Assembly (NCBI GenBank): GCA_016704435.1
Contig: JADJAB010000004.1
Location: forward strand, 1 to 64,000
Direction of reading: 5' to 3'
Length of the DNA stretch: 64,000 bases
Source of the DNA: Rhodobacter sp.
GTDB taxonomy: Bacteria > Pseudomonadota > Alphaproteobacteria > Rhodobacterales > Rhodobacteraceae
Position numbers and translations under genes: made by a program. This document shows, in pieces, positions 54,469 to 63,211 of the stretch. Each line of letters begins with the position of its first letter. Position 1 is the first letter of the stretch. The notes under the pieces are model-generated. The model did no database searches, was not told where the DNA came from, and was given only the letters and a program-made list of their open reading frames with translations.

Positions 54469-55275
54469 TTAGCGGTAGATATGTGCAGCGCCTGCGCGGT
54501 CGTGCAGCGCGTTCACCTCATGCGGGGCAAGTTCCAGCGCAACCGCAAGCGCATGCAGATACTGCGCCTCGGCCTGTTGGTCGAGGTCGATGGCCGAAAG
54601 CGAGGCCAGATAGACCTGCGCCTCCAGCCCAGCGGGCACCATTCGCGCCAGACCGTCCACGTCCACCGGCCGGGCCAGTTCGGCGTTCACCGCCTGCACC
54701 TCGGCGGCGGAAGCATCGCCCATGGCCTCCATCAGCTTGCGCTTTTCATCGGCGTCCAGCGCACCGTCGCATTTCACCGCCTGGATGATCGCCCGCAGCA
54801 TCAGCGCGGCCGAGACCTCTTCTTCCTCCTCGATCCGCAACGCGCCGCCCGACCGCGCCGTCACCCCGCCCAGAACCGAGCCCAGAAGACCGCCCAGCCC
54901 TGCATCCGCCTGCGACCGGCCCGCGCTGCGCGAACTGGCGCCGGTCAGTTCCTCCAGCAGATCCTCCATCCCCCGTTTCGGTGCCGTCTTGCGCGGGGCC
55001 GAACGTTTCTGCCGGGTGATCCGCTGCAAGGGATCGTCGTCGGTGCTGCGTGTGGTGCCGCGCGCGCCGCCGCGCAACACGTCGTCCATCAGATCGTCCA
55101 GCCCGCCCGGCACGTTGGATTTGCGGCCGGTCTCGATGCGTGTGCCGCGTCCGGGCGCGGTGTTGCGGCCGGGCGCGGGCTTCGCCGCATCGGTGCCTCC
55201 GGTGGTCAGCGACGACACACCCTTCACGATCGCCACCCCGATCACCACCTTCATCAACGTCTTCGCCAGACTCAT
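54469..55275 (-). CDS. DUF533 (TerB-like) protein
   Basis: A 268-residue protein. An N-terminal helix (MSLAKTLMKVVIGVAIVKGVSSL) may attach to the membrane. A long Arg/Gly/Thr-rich disordered stretch follows to about residue 150. The C-terminal DUF533/TerB-like helical domain is LMLRAIIQAVKCDGALDADEKRKLMEAMGDASAAEVQAVNAELARPVDVDGLARMVPAGLEAQVYLASLSAIDLDQQAEAQYLHALAVALELAPHEVNALH. The ADEKRK acidic loop is typical. The role is unknown. Start 55275 gives the membrane-like N-terminus. Confidence 0.88.
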   Translation of the reverse strand: MSLAKTLMKVVIGVAIVKGVSSLTTGGTDAAKPAPGRNTAPGRGTRIETGRKSNVPGGLDDLMDDVLRGGARGTTRSTDDDPLQRITRQKRSAPRKTAPKRGMEDLLEELTGASSRSAGRSQADAGLGGLLGSVLGGVTARSGGALRIEEEEEVSAALMLRAIIQAVKCDGALDADEKRKLMEAMGDASAAEVQAVNAELARPVDVDGLARMVPAGLEAQVYLASLSAIDLDQQAEAQYLHALAVALELAPHEVNALHDRAGAAHIYR

Positions 55276-55397
55276 CACACATCCCCTGTCATCCGCCACA
55301 TCGTGGTGATTTCGTCCGCAGCCTTGCTTGCGCCGGGGCACGGGTCAATGCAAAAGGCGGGTGAGGGCAGGGGGAATTCCCGCGGGGCGGCGGCAGG

Positions 55398-56291
55398 ATG
55401 ATGCGCAAGGACAGGCTGGACGGCGCCGGCGTGGCGATGCTTCTGGGGGTGCAGGCGCTTCTGGCCTTCAACCAGATCATCATCGCGGGCGTGAACAAGG
55501 GGTTGCAGCCGGTGTTCTTCGCCGGGCTGCGATCGGCGCTTGCGGTGGTCTTCGTCTGGGCCTTTCTCAGCTGGCGCGGGCGCCCGCCGCGGCTGTCGCG
55601 GGCCGCGCTTGGGCCGGGGCTGCTGATCGGCGCCCTTTTCGCGGTCGAATTCATCTGCCGGTTCGTGGCGCGGGACCTGACGGCCGGGGGCCGGGCCTCG
55701 GTCCTGTTGTTTTCGATGCCGGTCTGGTTTGCCGCGATGGCGCATTTCGGGCTGGAAGAGCGGGTGACCGTGCAAAAGGCGGTCGGCCTGGCGCTGGCCT
55801 TTGCCGGCACTGCCTGGGCAATCCTGGGCGGCACGCAGGGCGGCGAGGGCAGCCTGGCCGGCGACCTGTGCGCCATCGGTGCTGCGATCTTCTGGGCGGC
55901 CACCGCCTTTGTCGCGCGCCGCCCGGTGATGCGGGCCGAGGGCCCCGAGGTGCAGCTGTTCTGGATGATCGTGGTCTCGGCGCCGCTCTTGCTGCTGGCC
56001 TCCGCCTTCTTCGGCCCGCTGATCCGCGACCTGCAGCCGATCCACATCGTCGGGCTGGTGTTCCAGTCCACGGTCGTGGTGGCTGGCGGATTCATCGCCT
56101 GGCTCTGGCTGATGTCGGTCTATCCCTCGTCGACGGTGGCGGCGTTTTCCTTCCTGACCCCGGTGCTGGCCATCCTGCTGGGCGCGCTGGTTTTCGGTGA
56201 AACGCTGTCGGCGGCGATTCTCGGCCCGGCCGCGCTGGTGGCGACGGGGATCGTGCTGATCAATCGCCATGCCCCGCCCCGCCGCGGCTGA
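55398..56291 (+). CDS. DMT-superfamily (EamA) transporter
   Basis: A 297-residue ten-helix protein with two EamA repeats: LGVQALLAFNQIIIAGVNKGLQPVFFAGLRSALAVVFVWAFLSWRGRPPRLSRAALGPGLLIGALFAVEFICRFVARDLTAGGRASVLLFSMPVWFAAMAHF and GGFIAWLWLMSVYPSSTVAAFSFLTPVLAILLGALVFGETLS. The substrate is unknown. The fourth DMT transporter in the window. Divergent from the DUF533 gene. Confidence 0.9.
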   Translation: MMRKDRLDGAGVAMLLGVQALLAFNQIIIAGVNKGLQPVFFAGLRSALAVVFVWAFLSWRGRPPRLSRAALGPGLLIGALFAVEFICRFVARDLTAGGRASVLLFSMPVWFAAMAHFGLEERVTVQKAVGLALAFAGTAWAILGGTQGGEGSLAGDLCAIGAAIFWAATAFVARRPVMRAEGPEVQLFWMIVVSAPLLLLASAFFGPLIRDLQPIHIVGLVFQSTVVVAGGFIAWLWLMSVYPSSTVAAFSFLTPVLAILLGALVFGETLSAAILGPAALVATGIVLINRHAPPRRG

Positions 56292-56565
56292 GAATCGCTC
56301 TGCCGCGGACCCGGCTTTTCTGTCCCCCGACGTTGCGCGCTGAACCGCTTTCTCAAGCTTCGGGCGCAAGCGCGGCCTTTCCTTGGCAAAACCGGCGAAG
56401 TTGAGAAAATGGTCCAGCGTTTGTCCACAAGGCTGCCCACAACTCTTGCGTGTTGCGGAGGCGGCTGCGGTGACGCGGCCGTGATGTGGCCGTGAAATCG
56501 TCAAGAGAAAAAATCCCGCGAAAGGGTAAAAAAAGTGTTTGAATGGACCCCTCAAATACGACAGT
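56292..56565. other. Non-coding region upstream of the nrdJ promoter
   Basis: No reading frame with coding character was seen on either strand. It holds TTGTCCACA (56421-56429), one base from the DnaA box TTATCCACA, a short direct repeat of GGCCGTGA near 56480-56500, and an A-rich stretch at 56510-56535 (AGAGAAAAAATC, AAAAAAAGTG) that could be an UP element. None of these is strong alone. Confidence 0.4.
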
Positions 56566-56602
56566 TTGACGAAGCGGTCCGGACAGACACTAAATCTAGT
56601 GC
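56566..56602 (+). promoter_or_regulatory. nrdJ promoter with an NrdR-like box over the -10 region
   Basis: TTGACG (56566-56571) is a -35 candidate, with a -10 at 56590-56596 (CTAAATC) 18-19 bases on. Overlapping it, 56587-56602 reads ACACTAAATCTAGTGC. This is a dyad (CACTA/TAGTG) matching 13 of 16 positions of the NrdR repressor box ACACWATATATWGTGT. No second box at the usual spacing was found. NrdR would repress when dATP is high. Confidence 0.6.
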
Positions 56603-56777
56603 GGGCGGGCAAGAGCAGTGATCCCATCCTTCTGGTACCCGTGATAACGGTACCAATCCCTTGCCTGCAACCCGCAGGCCGGGTCGGGATCATTGTTTTC
56701 CAGCCTGCCGATGGCCGCAAGCGAATGGGGACAGCCGCAGTGAAGCGGCGGGCAGACAGGAAAAAGGGACCAGGGGC
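56603..56777 (+). ncRNA. Structured 5' leader of nrdJ, candidate cis-regulatory RNA
   Basis: The 175-base leader folds by eye into defined helices. P1: 56616-56625 with 56686-56695, ten pairs including one G-U. Inside P1: P2, 56633-56642 with 56647-56655, nine pairs, one bulged C and a GATA tetraloop; and P3, 56663-56668 with 56674-56679. P1-P2-P3 form a three-way junction. P4: 56703-56710 with 56746-56753, eight pairs with one G-U. The ribosome site (AGGGG) lies after P4. I do not see cobalamin-riboswitch consensus text. Confidence 0.55.
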
Positions 56778-59700
56778 ATGAAGATCGAGCGCAAGTTTAC
56801 CAGTGAAGCCACCGGCGCATATGGGGCCATGGATTTCACCGTCACCACCTCGGAAATCCGCAACCCCGACGGCAAGGTCGTTTTCCACAACGACGCCGTC
56901 GAGGTGCCCGAGGGCTGGAGTCAGGTCGCCTCGGACGTTCTGGCGCAGAAGTATTTCCGCAAGGCGGGCGTGCCGGCGGTGATGAAGCGCGTGAAGGAAA
57001 AGGGCGTGCCCGAATTCCTGTGGCGCTCGGTTCCCGACGAGGACGCGCTGGCGAAACTGCCCGCCGATGACCGCTATGTCGGCGAAACCTCGGCCAAGCA
57101 GGTGTTCGACCGTCTGGCCGGCGCCTGGACCTATTGGGGCTGGAAGGGCGGCTACTTCACCACCGAGGCCGACGCCAGCGCCTATTATGACGAGATGCGC
57201 TTCATGCTGGCGCGCCAGATGGCGGCGCCGAACAGCCCGCAATGGTTCAACACCGGCCTGCATTGGGCCTACGGCATCGACGGCCCGTCGCAGGGCCATT
57301 ACTACGTCGACCACAAGTCCGGCACTCTGACCAAATCCGCCTCGGCCTATGAACACCCGCAGCCGCATGCCTGCTTCATCCAGTCGGTAGCCGATGATCT
57401 GGTCGGCGACGGCGGCATCATGGACCTCTGGGTCCGCGAGGCGCGGCTCTTCAAATACGGCTCGGGCACCGGCACCAACTTTTCATCCTTGCGCGGCGAG
57501 GGCGAAAAGCTTTCGGGCGGCGGCAAATCCTCGGGCCTGATGGGGTTCCTGAAGATCGGCGACCGCGCCGCGGGGGCGATCAAGTCGGGCGGCACGACCC
57601 GCCGCGCCGCCAAGATGGTGATCTGCGACATGGATCACCCCGATATCGAAGCCTTCATCAACTGGAAGGTCATCGAGGAACAGAAGGTAGCCAGTCTGGT
57701 GGCCGGCTCCAAGGTGCATGAGCTGAAGCTGAACGAGATATTCACCGCCATCCGCACCTGGGACGGCAGCGCCGAGGATTCGGTCGACCCGGCGAAGAAC
57801 CCGGCCCTGAAAGCCGCCATCCGGGCCGCCAAGAAGGCGATGATCCCCGACACCTACACCAACCGCATCCTGCAATACGCGGCGCAAGGCTTTACCTCGA
57901 TCGAATTCCCCACCTATGACACCGATTGGGATTCCGAGGCCTACATCACCGTCTCGGGCCAGAACTCGAACAACTCGGTCCGCGTCACCGACGCCTTCCT
58001 GCGCGCCGTCAAGGAAGACCTGCCGTGGGAGCTGATCCGCCGCACCGACGGCAAGACCGCCAGGACCATCTCGGCGCGCGAGCTGTGGGACCAGGTCGGC
58101 CACGCCGCCTGGGCCTGCGCCGACCCCGGCATCCAGTTCCACGACACGGTGAACGCCTGGCACACCTGCCCCGAGGACGGGCCGATCCGCGGCTCGAACC
58201 CCTGTTCGGAATACATGTTCCTCGACGACACCGCCTGCAACCTGGCGTCGATGAACCTCTTGACCTTCTTCCACGACGGCAAGTTCGACAGCACCGCCTA
58301 TATCCACGCCTCGCGGCTGTGGACGGTGACGCTGGAAATCTCGGTCATGATGGCGCAGTTCCCGTCGAAGGAAATCGCCCAACGGTCCTATGATTTCCGC
58401 ACCCTCGGCCTGGGCTATGCCAATATCGGCGGCCTCTTGATGAACATGGGCCTTGGCTACGACTCTGCCGAAGGCCGCGCCCTGTGCGGCGCGCTGACCG
58501 CGATCATGACCGGCACCGCCTACGCCACCTCGGCCGAAATGGCCAAGGAGCTGGGCGCCTTCCCCGGCTATGACCGCAACCGCGAACCGATGCTGCGGGT
58601 GATCCGCAACCACCGCGCCGCCGCCTATGCAACCGGCGCCTATGAGGCGCTGAACGTCAATCCGGTGGCGCTGGATCACGCGAACTGCCCCGACCAAACC
58701 CTTGTCGCCCTTGCGAAATCCGCCTGGGACGAGGCCCTGCGCCTTGGCCAGGAGCACGGCTACCGCAACGCCCAGACCACCGTCATCGCCCCCACCGGCA
58801 CCATCGGCCTGGTGATGGATTGCGACACCACCGGGATCGAGCCGGACTTCGCTCTGGTGAAGTTCAAGAAACTGGCCGGCGGCGGCTATTTCAAGATCAT
58901 CAACCAGTCGGTCCCGGCGGCCCTGGAAACCCTGGGCTACCCCAGCCATCAGGTCGCCGAGATCGTCGCCTATGCCGTCGGCCACGGCAGCCTGGCACAG
59001 GCCCCGGCGATCAACCACACCGCGTTGATCGGCCATAGCTTCGGCCCGGCCGAGATCGAGAAGGTCGAGGCAGCCCTTCCGACCGCCTTCGACATCCGCT
59101 TCGTCTTCAACCAGTGGACGCTGGGCGAGGACTTCTGCAAGGGCACACTGGGCATTCCAGCCGAAAAGCTGGCCGATCCGACCTTCGACCTGCTGGCCCA
59201 CCTTGGCTTCAGCAAGTCGCAGATCGCGGCCGCCAACGACCACGCCTGCGGGACGATGACTCTGGAAGGCGCCCCTTTCCTGAAAACCGACCACTACCAC
59301 GTCTTCGATTGCGCCAACCCCTGCGGCAAGACCGGCAAGCGCTATCTGTCGGTCGACAGCCACATCTACATGATGGCAGCGGCGCAGTCGTTCATCTCGG
59401 GTGCGATCTCGAAGACGATCAACATGCCCAACAGCGCCACCATTGCCGAAACCCTTGCGGCTTATGAACTGTCGCACAGCCTTGGCATCAAGGCCAATGC
59501 GCTCTACCGCGACGGCTCCAAGCTCAGCCAGCCGCTGGCTTCGGCCCTGATCGAGGACGACGAAGAGGCCGAGGAGATCCTCGCCACCGGCAGCCTGCAG
59601 GAAAAGGCCGCCGTCATCGCCGAAAAGATCGTCGAGAAGGTGATCGTCAAGGAAATCGTCCGCTCGCATCGCGAAAAACTGCCCGAGCGCCGCAAGGGCT

Positions 59701-60476
59701 ATACCCAGAAGGCCATCGTCGGCGGCCACAAGGTCTATCTGCGCACCGGCGAATACGCCGACGGGCAGTTGGGCGAGATCTTCATCGACATGCACAAGGA
59801 AGGCGCCGGCTTCCGCGCGATGATGAACAACTTCGCCATCGCCGTTTCCGTGGGCCTGCAATATGGCGTGCCGCTGGAGGAGTTTGTCGAAGCCTTCACC
59901 TTCACCCGCTTTGAGCCGGCAGGCATGGTGCAGGGCAACGACTCGGTCAAGAACGCCACCTCGATCCTCGACTACATCTTCCGCGAACTGGCGATCAGCT
60001 ACCTCGACCGCACCGATCTGGCCCATGTCGCCCCGAAAGGCGCCAGCTTCGACGAGCTTGGCCGTGGCGACGAAGAGGGCAAGCGCAACATCTCGGAAGT
60101 CAACGACGCCGCCGCGTCGCGCGGCCTCGAAGTGCTGCGCCAGATCAGCTCCACCGGCTATCTGCGCAAGCGGCTGCCGCAGGAACTGATCGTATTGCAG
60201 GGTGGCGCCGGGGCCATGGCGCTGGCCACCGGCTCGGACCCGGTGACCACGCTGAACATGCTGGTCCCCGAAACCCGCGCGATGGGTCTTGCGTCCGGCT
60301 TTTCCGACGGCGCCTCTGCCTTCGCCATGGGTGCTGCCACCTCCGAAGCCCGCACCAAGGCCAAGATGCAGGGCTTCACCGGCGATCCCTGCGGCGAATG
60401 CGGCAACTACACGCTGGTGCGCAACGGCACCTGCCTGAAGTGCAACACCTGCGGCGGCACGACGGGCTGCAGCTGA
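56778..60476 (+). CDS. nrdJ: Vitamin B12-dependent (class II) ribonucleotide reductase
   Basis: A 1232-residue class II reductase that makes deoxyribonucleotides with adenosylcobalamin and needs no oxygen. The catalytic barrel includes NSPQWFNTGLHWAYG, HACFIQSVADDL, GSGTGTNFSSLRGEGE, GLMGFLKIGDRAAGAIKSGGTTRRAAKMV, GSNPCSEYMFLDDTACNLASMNL and NAQTTVIAPTGTIGLVMDCDTTGIEPDFALVKFKKLAGGG. The C-terminus is a zinc ribbon with redox cysteines (CGECGNYTLVRNGTCLKCNTCGG). ATG 56778 has AGGGG ahead and begins the family N-terminus. An NrdR-like box and structured leader precede it. Confidence 0.97.
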   Translation: MKIERKFTSEATGAYGAMDFTVTTSEIRNPDGKVVFHNDAVEVPEGWSQVASDVLAQKYFRKAGVPAVMKRVKEKGVPEFLWRSVPDEDALAKLPADDRYVGETSAKQVFDRLAGAWTYWGWKGGYFTTEADASAYYDEMRFMLARQMAAPNSPQWFNTGLHWAYGIDGPSQGHYYVDHKSGTLTKSASAYEHPQPHACFIQSVADDLVGDGGIMDLWVREARLFKYGSGTGTNFSSLRGEGEKLSGGGKSSGLMGFLKIGDRAAGAIKSGGTTRRAAKMVICDMDHPDIEAFINWKVIEEQKVASLVAGSKVHELKLNEIFTAIRTWDGSAEDSVDPAKNPALKAAIRAAKKAMIPDTYTNRILQYAAQGFTSIEFPTYDTDWDSEAYITVSGQNSNNSVRVTDAFLRAVKEDLPWELIRRTDGKTARTISARELWDQVGHAAWACADPGIQFHDTVNAWHTCPEDGPIRGSNPCSEYMFLDDTACNLASMNLLTFFHDGKFDSTAYIHASRLWTVTLEISVMMAQFPSKEIAQRSYDFRTLGLGYANIGGLLMNMGLGYDSAEGRALCGALTAIMTGTAYATSAEMAKELGAFPGYDRNREPMLRVIRNHRAAAYATGAYEALNVNPVALDHANCPDQTLVALAKSAWDEALRLGQEHGYRNAQTTVIAPTGTIGLVMDCDTTGIEPDFALVKFKKLAGGGYFKIINQSVPAALETLGYPSHQVAEIVAYAVGHGSLAQAPAINHTALIGHSFGPAEIEKVEAALPTAFDIRFVFNQWTLGEDFCKGTLGIPAEKLADPTFDLLAHLGFSKSQIAAANDHACGTMTLEGAPFLKTDHYHVFDCANPCGKTGKRYLSVDSHIYMMAAAQSFISGAISKTINMPNSATIAETLAAYELSHSLGIKANALYRDGSKLSQPLASALIEDDEEAEEILATGSLQEKAAVIAEKIVEKVIVKEIVRSHREKLPERRKGYTQKAIVGGHKVYLRTGEYADGQLGEIFIDMHKEGAGFRAMMNNFAIAVSVGLQYGVPLEEFVEAFTFTRFEPAGMVQGNDSVKNATSILDYIFRELAISYLDRTDLAHVAPKGASFDELGRGDEEGKRNISEVNDAAASRGLEVLRQISSTGYLRKRLPQELIVLQGGAGAMALATGSDPVTTLNMLVPETRAMGLASGFSDGASAFAMGAATSEARTKAKMQGFTGDPCGECGNYTLVRNGTCLKCNTCGGTTGCS

Positions 60477-61273
60477 TCGCAGCAACCGCATGACACCTTC
60501 GGGCGGCAGAGCATTCCTCGGCCGCCCGTTTTCTTGCGGGCCGGGGCCGGGTGGGCGCGGGGCTGGGTGGGGGGGGGGGGCCCCCCTCCCCCCCCCCGGG
60601 GCCCCTTCCCCCCCCCCGGGGGGGGCGCGGGGTTTTTTGGGGCGGGCGGGGGGGGGGGGGCCTCCTCGCCCCGGGGGGGGGGGGCCGGGGGGGCCGGTTC
60701 CGCGCCGGGGGGGGGCCCGCCTGGGGGGGGGGGGCGGCCGGGGGGGCCCCTTCGGCGGGTTGGCGGGGGCCGGGCCCCGGGGGGGGGGGGCCTTGGGGGG
60801 GGGGGCCCCCCCGGGGCGGGGGGTCCGGGCGCGTTTTTTGGGGGGGGGGGGGGGGGAAAGCGGCGGCCCCCCCCCCCGGGGGACCTTTTTTCCCGGTTTT
60901 GGGGGCGTCCCGTTTTTGGGGCGCGCCCGGGGGGTCGCGACCCGTCTTTTCGACCCCCGACGTTCCCTTTGCGCAATTCTCGCGCAGGGGCTGGCGTTGG
61001 CTTTGCCATCGGTTCAACAAACCGCTTTCATGGGGAAACCCCCGGCGCTCGCTGCCAATTGCGACATGCACGGGGTATGGAAGCCCATGGGTGCGCTTCA
61101 ACCCGTCGAAGTTCCAGGTGTCGTCCGCGGATGGTGGCAAGGTGGCCCGACACCCCCTCTCCATTCCGTGTCTTCCCCTTTGCGTCCTGCCGCCTATAGT
61201 CCATCTCCGGCTGCAAGCGACGGAAAACCGTCGTCCGGCCGTATCAGGACAAAGCCGCTTCAGGACCGCCCGA
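60477..61273. other. Non-coding stretch with extreme poly-G/poly-C tract
   Basis: About 800 bases without a credible gene. From roughly 60556 to 60935 the + strand is almost only runs of 8-14 G or C with short T-runs, unlike anything else in the window. From 60940 to 61273 composition returns to normal, but no frame resembles a protein. Open frames across the tract encode only Gly/Pro/Arg repeats and are meaningless. The true 5' end of the next gene may be lost here. Confidence 0.7.
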
Positions 61274-62506
61274 TTGACCGGCCCCCCCCCCGACCTTACC
61301 AGGATCGCCCGCAAGCCCCGCGGTCGCCGCGGCTGGCTCTGGATCGTGCTTTTGCGGGCAGCACTTGGCGCCGGGGCCTGGGCGCTGACGACCCGCGCCC
61401 CGGCCAGTGCGATCAGCTATGACACCACGCCGGTCGAACGCGGCGATCTGGTCGTTACCGTCATTGCCACCGGCACGGTTCAGCCGACCACCCGCATCGA
61501 TATCTCGTCCGAACTGTCGGGCACCATCGCCGCCGTTGAGGTGGATTTCAACGACGAGGTCGTGGTCGGCCAGATCCTCGCCCGGCTTGACGACACCAAG
61601 CTGCGCGCCCGCGTCAGCACTGTCGAGGCCCAGCTTGCCGCCGCCCGCGCCAGGCTGACCCAGGCCGAGGCCACCGCCTCGGAAACCACCGAGACCTGGA
61701 CATCGACCCAGGAGTTGGACGCCCGTGGCCTGGCCGTGCGTGCCACCGTGGTCGCCGCCAAGGCCGCGCACGACCGTGCCATTGCGGCGGTGGAAATCGC
61801 CCGCGCCGACCTTGCGCTGGCCGAAGCCAGCCTGTCCGAGTCGCAGAGCGACCTGGCCAAGGCCGAGATCCGCAGCCCGATCGCCGGCATCGTGCTGGAC
61901 CGCGCCGCCGAAAAGGGCCAGATCGTCGCCGCCACGTTGAACGCGCCGATCCTGTTCACCCTGGCCGAAGACCTGTCGCGGATGGAGCTGCAGGTCGACA
62001 TCGACGAAGCCGACATCGGCCGTGTCGCGGTGGGCAACGAGGCGACCTTCACGGTGGATGCCCATCCCGGCCAGAGCTTTCCGGCAAAGATCACCCAGCT
62101 GCGCTTTGCCCCCGAAGACACCAACGGCGTCGTCACCTACAAGGCCGTCCTCTCGGTGGAAAACGATCGCCGGCTGCTGCGTCCCGGCATGACGGCCACC
62201 GCCACCATTACCGTCGACCGGCAGCCCGAAGTGCTGCTGGTTCCCATGGCGGCACTGCGCTATGCCCCGCCGATCGTGGAGGAATCCAGCCAGTCGGGCC
62301 GCGGATTGCTGGGGTTCATCATGCCAGGCCGGCCGCAAGGCCAGCGGCAGAAGGTGGATGGATCGTCGCTCTGGGTGCTGCGCGGCGGCAAGCCGGTCAA
62401 GGTTGCCGTTACCCCCGGTGCTTCGGACGGGCGGATGATGGCGGTCGCCTCGGACGATCTGGCCGAAGGCGATCCAGTCATCACCAACCAGCGCGAGACG
62501 CGCTGA
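61274..62506 (+). CDS. Efflux periplasmic adaptor subunit (MacA/HlyD type)
   Basis: About 410 residues. An N-terminal membrane helix (GWLWIVLLRAALGAGAWALTT) is followed by the barrel-sandwich hybrid domain (VERGDLVVTVIATGTVQPTTRIDISSELSGTIAAVEVDFNDEVVVGQILARLDDTKLRARV), an alpha-helical hairpin and the returning lipoyl half (AEIRSPIAGIVLDRAAEKGQIVAATLNAPILFTLAEDLSRMELQVDIDEADIG). The start is unclear: TTG 61274 is the nearest in-frame option, and a nine-C run beside it may hide an indel. It ends directly before the ATPase gene. Confidence 0.88.
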   Translation: MTGPPPDLTRIARKPRGRRGWLWIVLLRAALGAGAWALTTRAPASAISYDTTPVERGDLVVTVIATGTVQPTTRIDISSELSGTIAAVEVDFNDEVVVGQILARLDDTKLRARVSTVEAQLAAARARLTQAEATASETTETWTSTQELDARGLAVRATVVAAKAAHDRAIAAVEIARADLALAEASLSESQSDLAKAEIRSPIAGIVLDRAAEKGQIVAATLNAPILFTLAEDLSRMELQVDIDEADIGRVAVGNEATFTVDAHPGQSFPAKITQLRFAPEDTNGVVTYKAVLSVENDRRLLRPGMTATATITVDRQPEVLLVPMAALRYAPPIVEESSQSGRGLLGFIMPGRPQGQRQKVDGSSLWVLRGGKPVKVAVTPGASDGRMMAVASDDLAEGDPVITNQRETR

Positions 62507-63211
62507 ATGACGCCGCTGATCGAGTTCCGCGGCGTCGCGCGCCGCTATGGCCAGGGCGAGGCCGAGGTGCGGGCGCTGGACGGGGTGGATCTGATCATCG
62601 AGAAGGGCGAATTCGTCGCGATCATGGGGCCGTCGGGGTCCGGCAAATCCACCGCGATGAACATCATCGGCTGTCTCGACCGGCCGACCGCCGGGCAATA
62701 CCTGTTCGAGGGCACGCCGGTCGAACATCTGACGCCCGACGCCCGCGCGCTGCTCCGCCGGCATTACCTGGGGTTCGTGTTCCAGGGCTTCAACCTTCTG
62801 GCCCGCACCTCGGCACTGGAAAACGTCGAGCTGCCGCTGGTCTACAAGGGCCTGCCGCGGGCCGAACGCGATGCACTGGCCCGCGCGGCGTTGGCCAAGG
62901 TGGGCCTTGCGGGCCGCGAGGGCCACCAGCCCTCGCAACTGTCGGGCGGCCAGCAGCAGCGCGTCGCCATTGCCCGCGCGCTGGTCAGCAACCCGATGGT
63001 GATCCTGGCCGATGAGCCGACCGGCAACCTCGACAGCCAGCGCGGCCACGAGATCATGCAGCTTTTGCAAGCCCTGAACCGCGACGAGGGCATCACCATC
63101 GTCATGGTCACCCATGAGGCCGACATTGCCGCCTATGCCCGCCGCCTGATCGTCTTTACCGACGGTCGCATCACCAGCGACGAGGCCGCCCGCGAAGGCC
63201 AGCCGGCATGA
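62507..63211 (+). CDS. ABC transporter ATP-binding protein (MacB/LolD type)
   Basis: A 234-residue ABC ATPase: Walker A GPSGSGKST, Q-loop VFQGFNLL, signature LSGGQQQRVAIARAL, Walker B VILADEPTGNLDSQ and H-loop VTHEADIAAYA. The sequence ARYGQGEAEVRALDGVDLIIEKGEFVAIMG is typical of the MacB subfamily. It starts at the adaptor stop and overlaps the permease by four bases, so adaptor, ATPase and permease form one tripartite export system. Confidence 0.95.
   Translation: MTPLIEFRGVARRYGQGEAEVRALDGVDLIIEKGEFVAIMGPSGSGKSTAMNIIGCLDRPTAGQYLFEGTPVEHLTPDARALLRRHYLGFVFQGFNLLARTSALENVELPLVYKGLPRAERDALARAALAKVGLAGREGHQPSQLSGGQQQRVAIARALVSNPMVILADEPTGNLDSQRGHEIMQLLQALNRDEGITIVMVTHEADIAAYARRLIVFTDGRITSDEAAREGQPA

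Noticed and set aside
56421..56429. DnaA box upstream of nrdJ
   Set aside because: One copy with a mismatch and no cluster of further boxes. Chance is likely at this length.
56603..56777. Cobalamin riboswitch upstream of nrdJ
   Set aside because: The conserved B12-box text and the usual core order are not visible. The leader is structured, but I cannot call it a known cobalamin class without a covariance search.
57483..60491. A 1002-residue open frame on the - strand
   Set aside because: It is the antisense shadow of nrdJ. Long antisense frames are expected in GC-rich genes, and its sequence is repetitive Gly/Ala/Arg/Val without domain signals.
60551..61273. Open frames through the poly-G/poly-C tract
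   Set aside because: They encode only Gly, Pro, Arg and Ala runs in every frame on both strands. This follows from the homopolymers, not from selection.
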